DNA of 64,000 nt, from contig NC_055990.1 in NCBI RefSeq assembly GCF_018446385.1, positions 140,380,996 to 140,444,995 of the forward strand, in the 5' to 3' direction. Source of the DNA: Zingiber officinale. Lineage: Eukaryota; Streptophyta; Magnoliopsida; Zingiberales; Zingiberaceae. The position numbers and the translations under genes were made by a program. The notes beneath the pieces were generated by a model. The model saw only the letters and a list, made by a program, of their open reading frames with translations, was not told the origin of the DNA and searched no databases. Position 1 is the stretch's first letter, and each line of letters opens with the position of its first letter. Of this stretch, positions 11,569 through 22,535 are shown piece by piece.

Positions 11569-12436
11569 TGATCCTGTCCGAGCGCTGAGTCGACGATCGC
11601 TGGAGACGTGATGCTCTCGTTGACTCTGCATAGCCCTGTGAGTGATGTAGACCTTCGACAAGGACCTGCAAGCACAAAATCGGGTCGGGAAAGGGTTCTC
11701 GGTGACGGCCCTCCGACGCTCAAGTCAGCCTCCGACAGCAAGAAATCGAAGTAGAATGACGAGAACTGTAGCTACAGTGATGAATCACGCATACCTCCGT
11801 TGGAGTCTGGGGTCCATATATAGGGCTCCCTGAAGGCGCGTGCATGCTTACCGAGATGTGCACGCCTCTCAAAGCATACATGTAATGAGTGTGTCAGAAA
11901 AGTGTGTCTGACGTCATACCTCAATAGCACGAGCATATCCTTGACGTGACAATGAAAACTTCCATCGTACGAATCTCTGTCTGACCCGGTCGCCTACCAT
12001 GCTGCCTGTCGATGACACTTGTCTCGAGGAAGATAGAGTTACTTGCCCCTTTTGTCTCATATCAAGCCGGACCGAAGAACCGCTCGGCTAATGTCGCGGT
12101 TGGCCGAGCGGGACATCTGCTCAGCGAATCATACGAAGGCCCTAGCGCTGTCGGTCGGTCGAGCTGAAGATCGCTCAGCCTTCGTTCCCTGTTGTCAAGT
12201 CGTGCTAGTCACTCGCCGGGCGCCATGAGCTCGGGCCCGAGTCGAGCCGATCTATCGAGATACCGGGTCAGCTTTCCGTCGATCGGGAAGATGATTCGCC
12301 CGGTCGGGCACCTACAGGGTGTTGACCACCTTGACCTCCTGCTGGGCGACGCCACAGGATGTTAACCAGTTGCCGGTCGGCCCCACAGGATGTTGACCTC
12401 CTGCAGGTCGGCCCCACCCCCTTTACCACCGGATCA
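11569..12436 (-). repeat. 5' LTR of the Tat element (868 bp)
   Basis: Both ends read TGATCC...GGATCA, giving a short inverted terminus as expected for an LTR. On the minus strand a TATA box (CCTATATATGG, about 11812-11825) lies toward its 3' half. It abuts the primer binding site. The outer flank GTTAT (12437-12441) should be one target-site copy. Confidence 0.8.
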
Positions 12437-12583
12437 GTTATATAATTTACAATAAACTTACCTATTTGGGGGCTTCAATTTCCTACATTTCATTCAATGG
12501 TAAGTCATTTTAATTTAAGTCGTAATTCCATCTAATCATAATATATTATTAGGATTTATGCTACAACGTAAAATTTCTGCATT
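12437..12583. other. Short flank between elements, no gene
   Basis: AT-rich host-side sequence between the Tat LTR and the gag-only element. Its part at about 12485-12550 is similar, with roughly 25% differences and small gaps, to about 16980-17046 beyond the gag-only element. This suggests a diverged duplication. The last 30 bp match the palindromic repeat at 16661 onward, which the element interrupted. Confidence 0.5.
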
Positions 12584-13641
12584 TGTTGAAACCCCAAGGT
12601 TGTTTTGGTGTGATCAACAAGTTAAGTTAGGTCCTGTGTTGTTTTAACCTTGTGTCTAAGTGTGCAGGAGCTTAGGAGCACAGGTACTCGAGTGGAAGAC
12701 GCAGCTAGCGAGAAGGACGACACGTGGTGCGTCCGAGGGACGAGGCTCTTCGGAAGAGTACACCGACGGACGAGAAGGAAGCGTGTGGTGGTTCCGAGGG
12801 ACGAGAAGCCGGAGTGGAAGATTGCTCGGGGAGCAAGAGACGCAGCTAGCGAGAAGGTTGGCACGGGGTGCGACCGAGGGGCGAAGACTGCGAATGAGTA
12901 CGCTGGTTGACGAGAAGGAAGCACGCGGCGATTCAGAGGGACAAGAAGCCAGAGCGGAAGGCTGCTCGAGAAGACCGGAAGTTGGGTTCGGGTGAGCCCT
13001 ATTCCTGATGGCAGAGATCACTCAAGCGAGCGGATCTAGAGCAGAAGACCTGGACCGAGGCGGGACTGAACCAGAGAAGAGGTCCCGGACAAAAAGTCAA
13101 CTGTTATTGACATTTTGCTCCGGGGCGCCTGGAACTATTCCGGGCGCTCGGAATGCTTCCGGGCGCCCGGAGCAATTCGGGGCGCCCGGACCTGACTTTT
13201 GACCAGGATCGAGATTTGAATCGATCTGATCGTTGGGGGATAAAGTTTATCCCCCCCCCCCCCCCCAGAGCGCCCGGAACCCTTCGGGGCGCCCCGACCA
13301 AGGCTATAAATATAGCCTTGGTCCATAAGCTTTTCAACAAACTCATTACTTGTAATTCCAATGCTTATGCACTTCTAGTTGTAGTTGAGCTTCTATTTTC
13401 TGTGCTTCAACGCTGTAAGAGGCTTCTCCGCTTGAAGGAGTTTTAATGCTTAATCTTCCTTGGATTAACAACCACATCGGTTATAACCAAGTAAATATCT
13501 TGTGCCTCGTCTTTTAATGTTTTATTTATTTGCTCTGTTTATTATGCAAGTGTTAGCTTAAAGAGTTCGAGAAGGGTTGTCTTTCTTTTTATTCTTGCAG
13601 GATATCCAACCCCCTTCTAAGCCGGCTGCAACAGTCCTACA
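12584..13641 (+). repeat. Left LTR of the gag-only element
   Basis: Starts TGTTGAAACCCC and ends CCTACA. The middle holds several GGGCGCCCGGA-type copies (13125-13200 and 13265-13295), a GGATAAA/TTTATCC inverted repeat at about 13237-13258 with a stretched C run, and the TATA hairpin at 13296-13323. The right LTR matches closely, with scattered substitutions and small length changes, mostly in the GGCGCC block and the C run. Confidence 0.93.
13296..13323 (+). promoter_or_regulatory. TATA box inside a perfect 13-bp-arm palindrome
   Basis: Arms GACCAAGGCTATA and TATAGCCTTGGTC flank a central AA, so the core TATAAATA lies at the centre of a perfect inverted repeat. The right LTR has the same structure at 16315-16342 with one arm mismatch. 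Position in the LTR and the core fit a pol II TATA box; transcription should start about 30 bp downstream. Confidence 0.8.
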
Positions 13642-13643
13642 AG

Positions 13644-13656
13644 TGGTATCAGAGCC
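13644..13656 (+). promoter_or_regulatory. Primer binding site (initiator Met tRNA)
   Basis: TGGTATCAGAGCC two bases after the LTR edge, the standard Copia primer site. Confidence 0.93.
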
Positions 13657-13700
13657 AAGGCGCTTCAGGAGGACTAACCGTCGTTTGAAGCAACTAAACG

Positions 13701-15000
13701 ATGGTCGGAGCTAGCGACTACCCACCAGCATTCGAGGGGGAGCTCTCTTCATGGAAGCAACAAATGGAGGTATATCTAAACTCTGATTCTGGTATTTTTT
13801 TTTTCAATAATGAAATTTGGTTATGAAGCACCGAAGAACACGAACGGAGAAAAAATCGACATACGCCTCTGGACCGAGAAGCAATGTGATGAGTCTATGG
13901 CAAACGCTCGGGCAGAGTTTCACATTCTAAGCGCAATACCACATGAAGATTTCGACAGAGTCGGAGAATACAAAAGCGCGAAAGAACTTTTTGAAAAGTT
14001 CTTGAAACTCTATGAAGAACAAGTCGAGGCTGAATCCAACACCGATCCGTCATCTGAAGAGTCCGAAACTAAGATAAGTGCCGCAACAGTTGAAGCACGT
14101 CTCGAGAACACAGAAAACCCTTCTTCACTAAGCATCGATGAAGGGGGAGAATCTTCGGAAGAAAGCAATTCGACAGGGGAAGAACCAACGACCAACGAGG
14201 TAAGTAAGGTATGACCTCTACCTTTTGAACAATTGATTAAAACAATTGAAAAGTTGCCAGAAGATTTTTGCGAATTAGAAATTGAATCATCGAAAGAGTT
14301 TTTCGGACTAGAAAATCTTCTATCAAATAAATTTTGCAAATTACGAAATATTTTCTCGAACGAATTTTGTAAATTAGAGATATTATCGAAAGAGTTTTTC
14401 GGATTAGAAAATCTTCTATCGAATAAATTTTACAAATTACGAAATATTTTCTCGAACGAATTTTATAAATTAGAGATATTATCGAAAGAGTTTTTCGGAT
14501 TAGAAAATCTTCTATCGAATAAATTTTGCAAATTACAAAATATTTTCTCGAACAAATTTTGCAAATTAGAAATATTATCGAAAGAGTTTTTCATATTAGA
14601 AAATCTTCTATCGAATAAATTTTGCAAATCACGAAATATTTTCTCGAACGGATTTTGCAAATTAGAGATATTATCGAAAGAGTTTTCCGGATTAGAAAAT
14701 CTTCTATCGAATAAATTTTGTAAATTATGAAATATTTTCTCAAACGAATTTTGTAAATTAGAGAGATTATCAAAAGAATTTTTCGGACTAGAAAATCCAT
14801 TATCAACATATTTTTGCAAATTAAAATTTATGTTGTCAAAATATTTTTACAAATTACAAAATATTTTGTCAAACGAATTTTGCGAATTAGAAATGTTGTC
14901 GAAAAACTTTATCAAGTTAGAACTCTTCTTATCAAAATCTTTTTGTGAAATTCAAAATATAATAAAAAGTATTAAGTTAAAAGAAATAGCTTGTCATTAA
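13701..15000 (+). pseudogene. Gag-like protein with C-terminal 32-residue repeats (three lesions)
   Basis: Starts at ATG 13701 with a Copia gag N-terminus (PPAFEG...SSWKQQMEVYL), parallel to the gag at 27034-25573. A run of ten T (13795-13804) shifts the frame by one base; the frame resumes at 13810 with KFGYEAPK and the gag core (AEFHILSAIPHEDFDRVG, KSAKELFEKFL), then an acidic Ser/Glu-rich stretch. Two TGA codons at 14212-14214 and 14728-14730 interrupt it, and otherwise the frame stays open to TAA at 14998-15000. The second TGA stands where sister repeat units have CGA, a CpG-type change. From about 14260 onward the protein consists of 32-residue repeats with a coiled-coil look. No zinc knuckle is visible. 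Particle protein by homology; the repeat role is unknown. Confidence 0.8.
14257..14960 (+). repeat. 96-bp tandem array coding 32-residue repeats
   Basis: The CGAAAGAG landmark occurs at 14291, 14387, 14483, 14579, 14675 and, changed, at 14771, exactly 96 bp apart. Each unit divides into 33+33+30 bp, coding sub-repeats like LENLLSNKFCK, LRNIFSNEFCK and LEILSKEFFG. Copies after 14771 are more diverged but keep the 11-residue rhythm to about 14960. No unit has a length change that breaks the frame. Confidence 0.92.
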
Positions 15001-15593
15001 AGAATTTCGACAAACTAATAATAGAAATTAACATGATACAATTTATTGCATGTTTAATATTGGTTGCTTTAAATCTGAAAAAGTGTGATTTAAGAAGTTA
15101 TGATAAATTAAAATAGAAATTTAAAACTTTTTGATAAAAATATTAGAATAAAATAAATAAATAAATAAATAAATGCATAGAAAATTTTTTAAATGTTATC
15201 AATTTTCTTTAATTTTCTCATAAAGTTTTTGGCTTAAGAAAGTTCTTAATTTTGATGAACGAAAAACTTAGAAATTTTCCAAAAAGTTATCTTTAACTTA
15301 GAAATTTTTCCTTGACTTAGAAATGTTTTCCAGAAAATCATTGAAATAGATTTCCATAATTTTTTTCTAAGTGTCAACCGTTAGATTTTTCTTGCAACCC
15401 CAATTTTTTATGTGATCAAAGGGGGAGAAGAAAAAGTATAAATCTAGGGGGAGGTAGAAATTGAAAATTAGAATTTTTGAAATTTAATTTTTTTCTATCT
15501 TGTTGGATGTTATTGCAATATAAATTATTTCATTTTCATGTCTATTTTTGACTCTAACTTAACTTGGGTTGATCACATCAAAAAGGGGGAGAT
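15001..15593 (+). other. 3' noncoding part and polypurine tract of the gag-only element
   Basis: AT-rich, no ORF. It repeats an AACTTAGAAATTTTTC-like motif (about 15255-15330) that also occurs in the corresponding region of the element at 21173-27991. AAAAAGGGGGAGAT (15580-15593) is the polypurine tract that primes plus-strand DNA. Confidence 0.7.
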
Positions 15594-16660
15594 TGTTGGA
15601 ACCCCAAGGTTGTTTTGGTATGATCAACAAGTTAAGTTAGGTCCTGTGTTGTTTTAACCTTGTGTCTAAGTGTGCAGGAGCTTAGGAGCACAGGTACTCG
15701 AGTGGAAGATGCAGCTAGCGAGAAGGACGGCACGTGGTGCGTCCGAGGGACGAGGCGCTGGGAAAGAGTACACCGACGGACGAGAAGGAAGCATGTGGTG
15801 GTTCCGAGGGATGAGAAGTCAGAGCGGAAGATTGCTCGGGGAGCAAGAGACGCAGCTAGGGAGAAGGTCGGCACGGGGTGCGACCGAGGGATGAAGACTA
15901 CGAATGAGTACACCCGTGGACGAGAAGGAAGCACGTGGCGATTCTGAGGGACGAGAAGCCGAAGCGGAAGGCTGCTCGAGAAGACCGGAAGTTGGGTTCG
16001 GGTGAGCCCTATTCCGGATGGCAGAGATCACCCAAGCGAGCAGATTCGGAGCAGAAGACCCAGACCGAGGCGGGACTGAACCAGAGAAGAGGTCCCGAAC
16101 AAAAAGTCAACTACTGTTGACTTTTTGCTCCAGGGCGCCCAGAACCATTTCGGGCGCCCGGAGCAGTCCGGGGCGCTCGGAGCAGTCCGGGGTGCCCGAA
16201 ATGCTTCCGGGAGGTTAGACCCGACTTTTGACCAGGATCGAGATTTGACTCGATCTGATCATTGGGGGATAAAGTTTATCCCCCCAGGGCGCCCGGAACC
16301 CTTCGGGGCGCCCCGACCAAGGCTATAAATATAGCCTTGGCCCAGAAGCTTTTCAACGAACTCATTACTTGTAATTCCAACGCTTGTACACTTCTAGTTG
16401 TAGTTAAGCTTCTGTTTTCTGTGCTTCAACGCTGTAAGAGGCTTCTCCGCCTGAAGGAGTTTTAGTGCTTAATCTTCCTTGGATTAACAACCACATCGGT
16501 TGTAACCAAGTAAATATCTTGTGCCTCGTCTTTTAATGTTTTATTTATTTGCTCTGTTTATTATGCAAGTGTTAGCTTAAAGAGTTCGAGAAGGGTTGTC
16601 TTTCTTTTTATTCTTGCAGGATATTCAACCCCCTTCTAAGCCGACCGCAACGATCCTACA
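15594..16660 (+). repeat. Right LTR of the gag-only element
   Basis: Starts TGTTGGAACCCC and ends CGATCCTACA. It carries the GGCGCC-rich block (16130-16210 and 16285-16315), the GGGGGATAAA palindrome (about 16264-16285) and the TATA hairpin (16315-16342). GCATT follows immediately as target-site copy. Confidence 0.93.
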
Positions 16661-17680
16661 GCATTAACTGCTACAACGTGTAGCAACTACTTTGATAGCT
16701 AATTGCTACAAGTTATAGCAGCTACTTTATCAACTAGCTGCTACACGTTGTAATAGCTACTTCGACTGCTAGCTACTACACATTGTAGTAGCTACTTCGA
16801 CTGCTAGCTGCTACAACGTTATAGTAGGTACTTGAAATGTTAGCTGTTACAACGTTATAGCAACTACTTAGAATAGTAGCTACTACAATGTTGTAGTAGT
16901 TACTTCAACACTCCAAACAACCTTTTTTTTACCAATTTTTTTATAAACTTTGTAGGAAACTTGTCAAACATCATTTCCCACAAACCATTCAATAGCAATT
17001 CTTTTAAATTAAATTATAATTCTCTCTAATCCTAATATATATTATCATGCATGATCGAAGAGCGAAAATATATTGTGTAATTACTGTTTTGCTCTCATCG
17101 GTTAAAGTTTTAACCCCTAAACTGGGTGTGTGACAAATATTTCGAATGATTTTCATTAAAAGTATATCGGTGCTCCATGGTGTCTTCGTCAATCAACCTC
17201 ACCGCGATGACTTGTTTCTCCTCCGAAACTTCGCCTCCATCGTAAGTATTTCATTAGGCTTTAATGTTTTAATTCTTCTCCTTTTATTTAGGGGTTTGAT
17301 TTTTTAGGATTTTGATTCTTCTGCTAGCTGTTACAATGGTGTTTAATAATTATAGGTCTTGAATTGAAGATTTACTTTTAGGGAATAGAGGTTTTGAAAA
17401 AAGGTTATAACATTATAGCAGCTACTCGACAGTAGCTGCTACAATGTAGTTAAACTCTAATGACTAATACAATGTGGTTATACCCTACAGTTCATATTGG
17501 CTTCACATTATTGTAGTAGTTACTTGACAGTAACTTCTACAACATGATCAATAGTCATGTTGTAACAGCTACTAATCACATTATAGTAGCTAGGAGAAAT
17601 TATAGATATTGTAATATATGATATTATGGTTAAAAAATAACAGTGTAATATATCATATTATGTTTGAAAATTGACACCAT
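16661..17680. repeat. Palindrome-rich repeat region, possible DNA-transposon subterminal repeats
   Basis: At 16666-16915 and again at 17330-17600 a motif like TAGCTGCTACAACGTTGTAG recurs about ten times, many copies being near-palindromes (for example GCTACTACAATGTTGTAGTAGC split over 16881-16902). Clusters of short inverted motifs like this are typical of subterminal regions of CACTA or Mutator-like DNA transposons, but no terminal inverted repeats or transposase were found. Between the clusters, 17177-17241 reads like a short Ser/Thr-rich coding start followed by GTAAGT. Confidence 0.55.
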
Positions 17681-20075
17681 TGTAATGAAGCCAAATGATT
17701 ATTACTAAGATCCAATGTATTTATTTGACAAAATTAAATGGCAAGTTAGAGAACTTCTGCTTCTCGTGTATATCATAAGAAAGTACATTAGAAAAGTAAT
17801 TACATTCACTGCAAGACTTTTTTTATCATCACTAGGTATAAACGACCGACAGATAGAATTGATAGAAAATGACCCCTTGACTTCCTTACAATCATAGGAC
17901 TCCTAACACATTTACACTACCACTACTGAACAAATGATGACAAAGATTTGGAGATCAAAGCACAATTTTTCACATGAGCATATGACACATAAAGGAGTGC
18001 ATCATATTCAAACCACAGTTTCCAAGTAAAAGTGATAAGTTCAAAGCTCAACAGATCTGTTATTTAACAAGTGCTAGCAACAATAAAGAGAACCACACAC
18101 ACATAACCTCATGACAGAATCCGATTAACAATAACCGATATTCTCACCATCTCCTAGAAATCCCTGGACAATATGTCATGATTCCATCCCGTCTCCTCGC
18201 CTACTTCGCGTGCATGCCTTCCATAATTTCTTGAGAGGTGTCTCTCTCGCATGTATCATAAACGTCACGAGTCTATGGACCCAGCAAGTACATCCCAATA
18301 TGAAAAATATGGCATCGATAAGAAGTAGAAAATGTAGCTAGTAGGCATATAACATGAACTAATATACAGTATAGAGTAAGCACAATAGGTAAAAGAGTCT
18401 ACACAACTAATAAGGGTGAATATGTCACACATGTTGTAACCATCATTTGAGCTAGGCATTCAGTCCATAATCATGACCCTAGATGTACCTCCTAGGAGAA
18501 CATGCAGTCATTTAGCCGAACCTAACATAAATTACATTATAAGTCAAGTTTGGAAGGACCCTCCTTGGAGCTCATCCCGAGACACCCAACCTGTACTGTC
18601 TCCACATGTGGGCATACACACTTCATTATGCTTTAATCAATTGTCCATTCCATCCCTTCTATAAACCTACTGATAGTCGTCATTTTGCATGTCACAAGGC
18701 GCTTCAAATTAATAAAGATTAGAACCCATTAAAACCATAGACAAGAGTTGTAGTAAGGAGTCTCAAGTCATATTTTTTCAAGGATAACTAGTAAATGTGT
18801 GTGAATTCTAAAATTGGTTCAAATTGAATTCTTATATCAACAAAGTTCATTAAGCATTTCCATTCAATTCTCATTTCAATTTGAATACATCTACTTCTCA
18901 AAAGTGCTCTAGAACAATTTAAAATAGGATCAAAGAAATGTTGTTCTCATCTAAACATAATCCACTTCATCTCAACAAACTAGTATCAATTAAGTATCAT
19001 TGAATCAAGTTCTACAACTAACAAATTATCCAATCACACCACAATCAACTACATATCACAGAGGTTAACAATGAAAAGCTCAAAAGATTCATTTTACTCT
19101 CAAGCATGAACACAATCACAAAAAATCCAATGAATCGAACAAAAGGGTTTCTAAATCCATGAATTGAACCTAAACACTAACTTATAGAAACCGAAGTATC
19201 ATCCAATTTACACTTACAATCAAATGCAACAATTAAACTCAAAAACTCAAACAAAGTGATGTTGAACAGATTTAACAATCAAAAGCTCAAGTTAAGTCAT
19301 TCAAACATAATCTCAGTCACAGAAATCAATTGTAGAGAACAAGGATTTGCTATCTAAATAACAAAATCTAACAAACCAATGGTAAACAAATTACAAATTC
19401 AAAATAGAACATAGGTTGCAACTAATTATGTAGCTAAAGCAAGATTTGAATTGCAAGAGTTCAACAAAATCGGATGGCAAAGCTAAGAAATCAAAAACGG
19501 AATTACAAAAATTCAAACAAAAAATGAAATTACAAAATAAGGTATCAGATTTGATGATCTGAGCAAATGTATGAGAAATGAAGAGAAAACAAGAAGAAGT
19601 TGCATTCCACAATCAAATTTGGAACTAAACCTCTCTTCTCTACCGTGTCACTGAATTGCTTCTGGGAATGCCCTTCGAGCAATCAGCAATAAACATCTGA
19701 ACTCCTAGCTTATTCAGGAGAAGTCAAAGCTACTGGGAACACCCTAACTAGCTCGGTGTCACCTGAATTCACCAGCTGTCGAAGAATAGAGGTGCTACAA
19801 TCGATTTATCGGATCGATTTAGTAGCAACAAACGAAGGTGGAGATGGAACTGATGTAGAAACTTCTGGGAACGCCCTTTGAGCTTCTATGAATGACTGGA
19901 AACCACATATCTAGGGAACGCCCTCTAATCTGTGGCAGCGGTGGATCGCGGAAGAGAAATTATAGACCGGGGAACGCCCACTGATCTCGATCTGTACCTC
20001 GATTACTGGTCGTCGGATCATTGAAAGCTTGCCAGAGATGAAGAGATTTGGTTCTCAGATCTGAAAGTCGAATGG

Positions 20076-20164
20076 GAGCTCGGGCGTTTGTTTCTTCCTT
20101 GTGATTTCAGCATTATTCATCGTCTTCAGTCGAAATCGGGAGGAAGAAACGAACGCCCGAGCTC
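20076..20164. repeat. 23-bp inverted repeat with 43-bp loop
   Basis: Left arm 20076-20098 begins GAGCTCGGGCGTTTG; right arm 20142-20164 ends CGAACGCCCGAGCTC. One mismatch in 23 bp. It lies about 220-310 bp downstream of the minus-strand TATA at 20385, so it would be in the transcript leader if that TATA is used. Confidence 0.85.
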
Positions 20165-21476
20165 AGCGAACACTGTAACTTCTCATGCTATTTAAATCAA
20201 CTTTAAATATGATCAGACGATTCAAATTGATTCAGGTCTTGATCAACGGCTAGAACATCATGCATCTGGATCAAAATCTCTGAATCTTCATCAACGGTTG
20301 AGATCTGCTCCTCGTTAGGTTGGATGGTTTGGATCTTCAACGGATGGCTTAGATCTGCCCCGATCTTGGATGAACCATCCATATATAATGCTCCAAACCT
20401 TAATCGTCTCGTTTAGCCCTAGATTTGAGCCCAATTCTAGTCTGCTCTGATCGGGTCCATGATCCTTTTGATGCCTACAAAGAATTTATCAAAATATTAA
20501 CATCAAATACCATGATTATAGGCTAATTTACAATTAAGTTCAAGATCAAATGCAATTTATGAAATATGCTGTAAATATGAGTTCAATCTATGAGAAGATC
20601 ATTAAAAACTTGCATTATGAATCAAGATAATATAGCAAAATCATGATTATCACCTACCTACCTTGAAAGAAAATAACAGTAGCATGCATACCCAAAAGGA
20701 AAGATAAAACCAAATTCAACACTTTAAAAATACCTGCAAATAATTCTAAACCAGCACCTGGTTACCCTCACAGAAGCATAGGAGTATCGCCAAAACCAAA
20801 TTCAGGATCATGCTACCTATCCAACAGAAAGATCTGAAGCCAACACAAGGAGCAAAACCACTTTGAACTCATATATCAATCTACTTGATCAATCCACAAA
20901 ATCACAGTTAATGCAAAAGTAAACTCAAGAACACCATAATCAAACTTACTGTCTTGATAGTTGTTCGTCAGGAAAAAGAATCTAAAACTAACACAAGGAG
21001 CAAGAATCCCATCGAATTCACACTACCACCTATCTTATCCATCCGCAAGTCACAACTATCTGGAATAAAAAACCAAGGATACCAAATCCACACAGCTATT
21101 CTAGAAACAGAACATCCTCAAACTAAAATCCACACAGGAACAGAACTCCATCAAGTAAATCCCTAAAAATTCTCTAGGTGAAGCGGAGGCCGACAAGAGA
21201 GGGGGTGAATTGCTGTAAACAAAAATAAACCTACCCTTCTCATTCTTTCAACTCAATTAATGCAATAGTAAATAAAATAAAGGCAGAAATAAAAGCAGAA
21301 ACCGAATTTAACCTGGTTACAACCAAGAGGGTTATTAATCCAGGGCAGTAAGAAAGCACACTAATAAAATTCTCCTTTGTTGAAGGCGGAGAAGCCTTGT
21401 ACACTCTAATGGCTTAGAACTACTGCTAGGAAATGCTTACAGAGTTGAATGTAGAAGTTGTTGTTAATTCCTAGCT

Positions 21477-21501
21477 CCAGGGGTCCTTTTATAGCCCCTG
21501 G
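21477..21501 (-). promoter_or_regulatory. TATA box between inverted 7-bp arms
   Basis: Minus strand CCAGGGG-CTATAAAAGGA-CCCCTGG. The same structure is in the 5' LTR at 27388-27412. The arms share no sequence with the arms around the TATA box of the related element at 13296, yet the layout is the same. Confidence 0.78.
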
Positions 21502-22039
21502 AAATTCTATCCCAAAGCTCCAAGGAGCCTCCATTGAGGGTCTAAGGCGCCTCCAAGCTGGGTCAGTGGATAAAACTTTATCCGTGCACGAACAGTCTAT
21601 TTGAGCAGGTTGAAGGCGCCTTAAACAAGGCTGAAGGCGCCTTCAACCAGCTTGAGGCGCCTTCAACCAGCTTGAGGCACCTTCAACCAGATTGAAGGCA
21701 CCTTCAAGCTGGAGGCGCCTTTAACCTTGTTAAAGGCGCCTTGAGCAGTGATTCCAGCACTGCTTCTTTCCGGCTTTGGCTTCCGATGCTCTGAACTTTT
21801 AGGTGATAGCGGCCAACCGGAATAGGGCTCACCCGAACCCAATTCCCGGCCTTCTCCTCGAGCAGCCTTGTAACGACCCAAATTTCCACATTTGGAGTTC
21901 TAATAGTGGTTAAAAAATATTTAGAAATACTTTAGAAATATTCTAGAGATTTTTAGAAATTTTTACAGTATTTTTATGTAATTTTTGGAGGTCGTTTGGT
22001 ATTTTTACTAAACGAAAGAAGTTTCGACAAAAAAAATAT

Positions 22040-22535
22040 CCTAGCCGAGATTCGAACCCGAGACCTCCGGCCGAACCAAGCTTTAAGCGAGTCCAGCTAA
22101 CCAAGTGTGCAGGCAATCGTTGGTGATTATAAGAAGCATGAAATGTATTTAAGTAGTAGAAGCTGATAACAGGAAATAATAGGAAGAAAAAGGTTGTAGC
22201 CGAGATTTGAACCCACGAGCCAAACCTTAAGCAACGCGCGGCTGACCAAGTGTCCCAACGAAGGTTGCTGATTAAAAAGGGTAATGAAATTTATTTAAGT
22301 AATAGTTAATAGGAAATGGAAAATAAATGGGAATAAAAGGGGCGGCTGAGGAATCGAACCCGCAACCTCTGTTTTAACAAAAGCACGGCTGATCAAGTAT
22401 TCCAGTGAGCAATGATGAAAAAATGAAGGAATAAATTTATTTAAGCAGTAGTTAATAAATAGGAGAAAAAGGGTTCGGTTGAGGAATCGAACCCGCAACC
22501 TCTGACCAGGGGCAAATCCGGTGAACCAAGAATGC
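22040..22535 (-). repeat. Four tandem tRNA-like modules inside the solo LTR
   Basis: On the minus strand each module has an A-box-like motif followed by a B-box-like motif. B boxes (complement of GATTCGAACCC and variants) are at 22049-22059, 22203-22213, 22351-22362 and 22484-22494. A boxes (CTTGGTTAGCTGG and variants) are at 22093-22105, 22239-22250, 22386-22397 and 22518-22530. Module spacing falls from 154 to 133 bp, with a similar AT-rich spacer in each. Not functional tRNA genes: no acceptor-stem folding is evident. Confidence 0.65.

Larger units (their letters stand above)
5741..12436 (-). mobile_element. Ty3/gypsy element of the Tat group (3' LTR missing from view)
   Basis: Minus-strand element with 5' LTR (12436-11569), primer binding site (11565-11550), gag remains, protease, RT, RNase H, a second archaeal-type RNase H, integrase, and a 3' untranslated region with a tandem array. 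The RT-RNH-IN order identifies Ty3/gypsy. The double RNase H and the tandem repeat in the 3' UTR are known hallmarks of the plant Tat/Ogre/Retand group. From 10427 to 6324 all pol domains lie in one reading frame with no frameshift but many in-frame stops, commonly TAG. The left end is cut by the Copia insertion at 5740, so the 3' LTR must lie left of the window. Confidence 0.88.
12584..16660 (+). mobile_element. Complete gag-only (TR-GAG-like) LTR retrotransposon
   Basis: Two LTRs (12584-13641 and 15594-16660) flank a 1.95-kb interior. A perfect 5-bp target duplication GCATT sits at 12579-12583 and 16661-16665. The interior has an initiator-Met primer site (13644-13656), one gag-like reading frame (13701-15000) and a polypurine tract (15581-15593), but no protease, integrase, RT or RNase H. 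Plant elements built this way are known as TR-GAG and depend on enzymes from other elements. Its gag resembles that of the element at 21173-27991. It inserted into the palindromic repeat that resumes at 16666. Confidence 0.92.

Noticed and set aside
12650..13021. Several open frames in both strands at 12.6-13.4 kb and 15.6-16.5 kb
   Set aside because: They lie inside the two LTRs of the gag-only element and repeat in both copies; GC-rich LTR sequence lacking stops, not genes.
14233..14819. Minus-strand ORFs across the 96-bp array as the coding strand
   Set aside because: They are open because the unit length is a multiple of three. The plus strand joins in frame to a recognisable gag and the element's LTRs and primer site are on the plus strand.
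22040..22535. Real tRNA genes in the solo LTR
   Set aside because: A and B boxes are present, but the arms do not form an evident acceptor stem and no intact 72-76 nt unit could be drawn.
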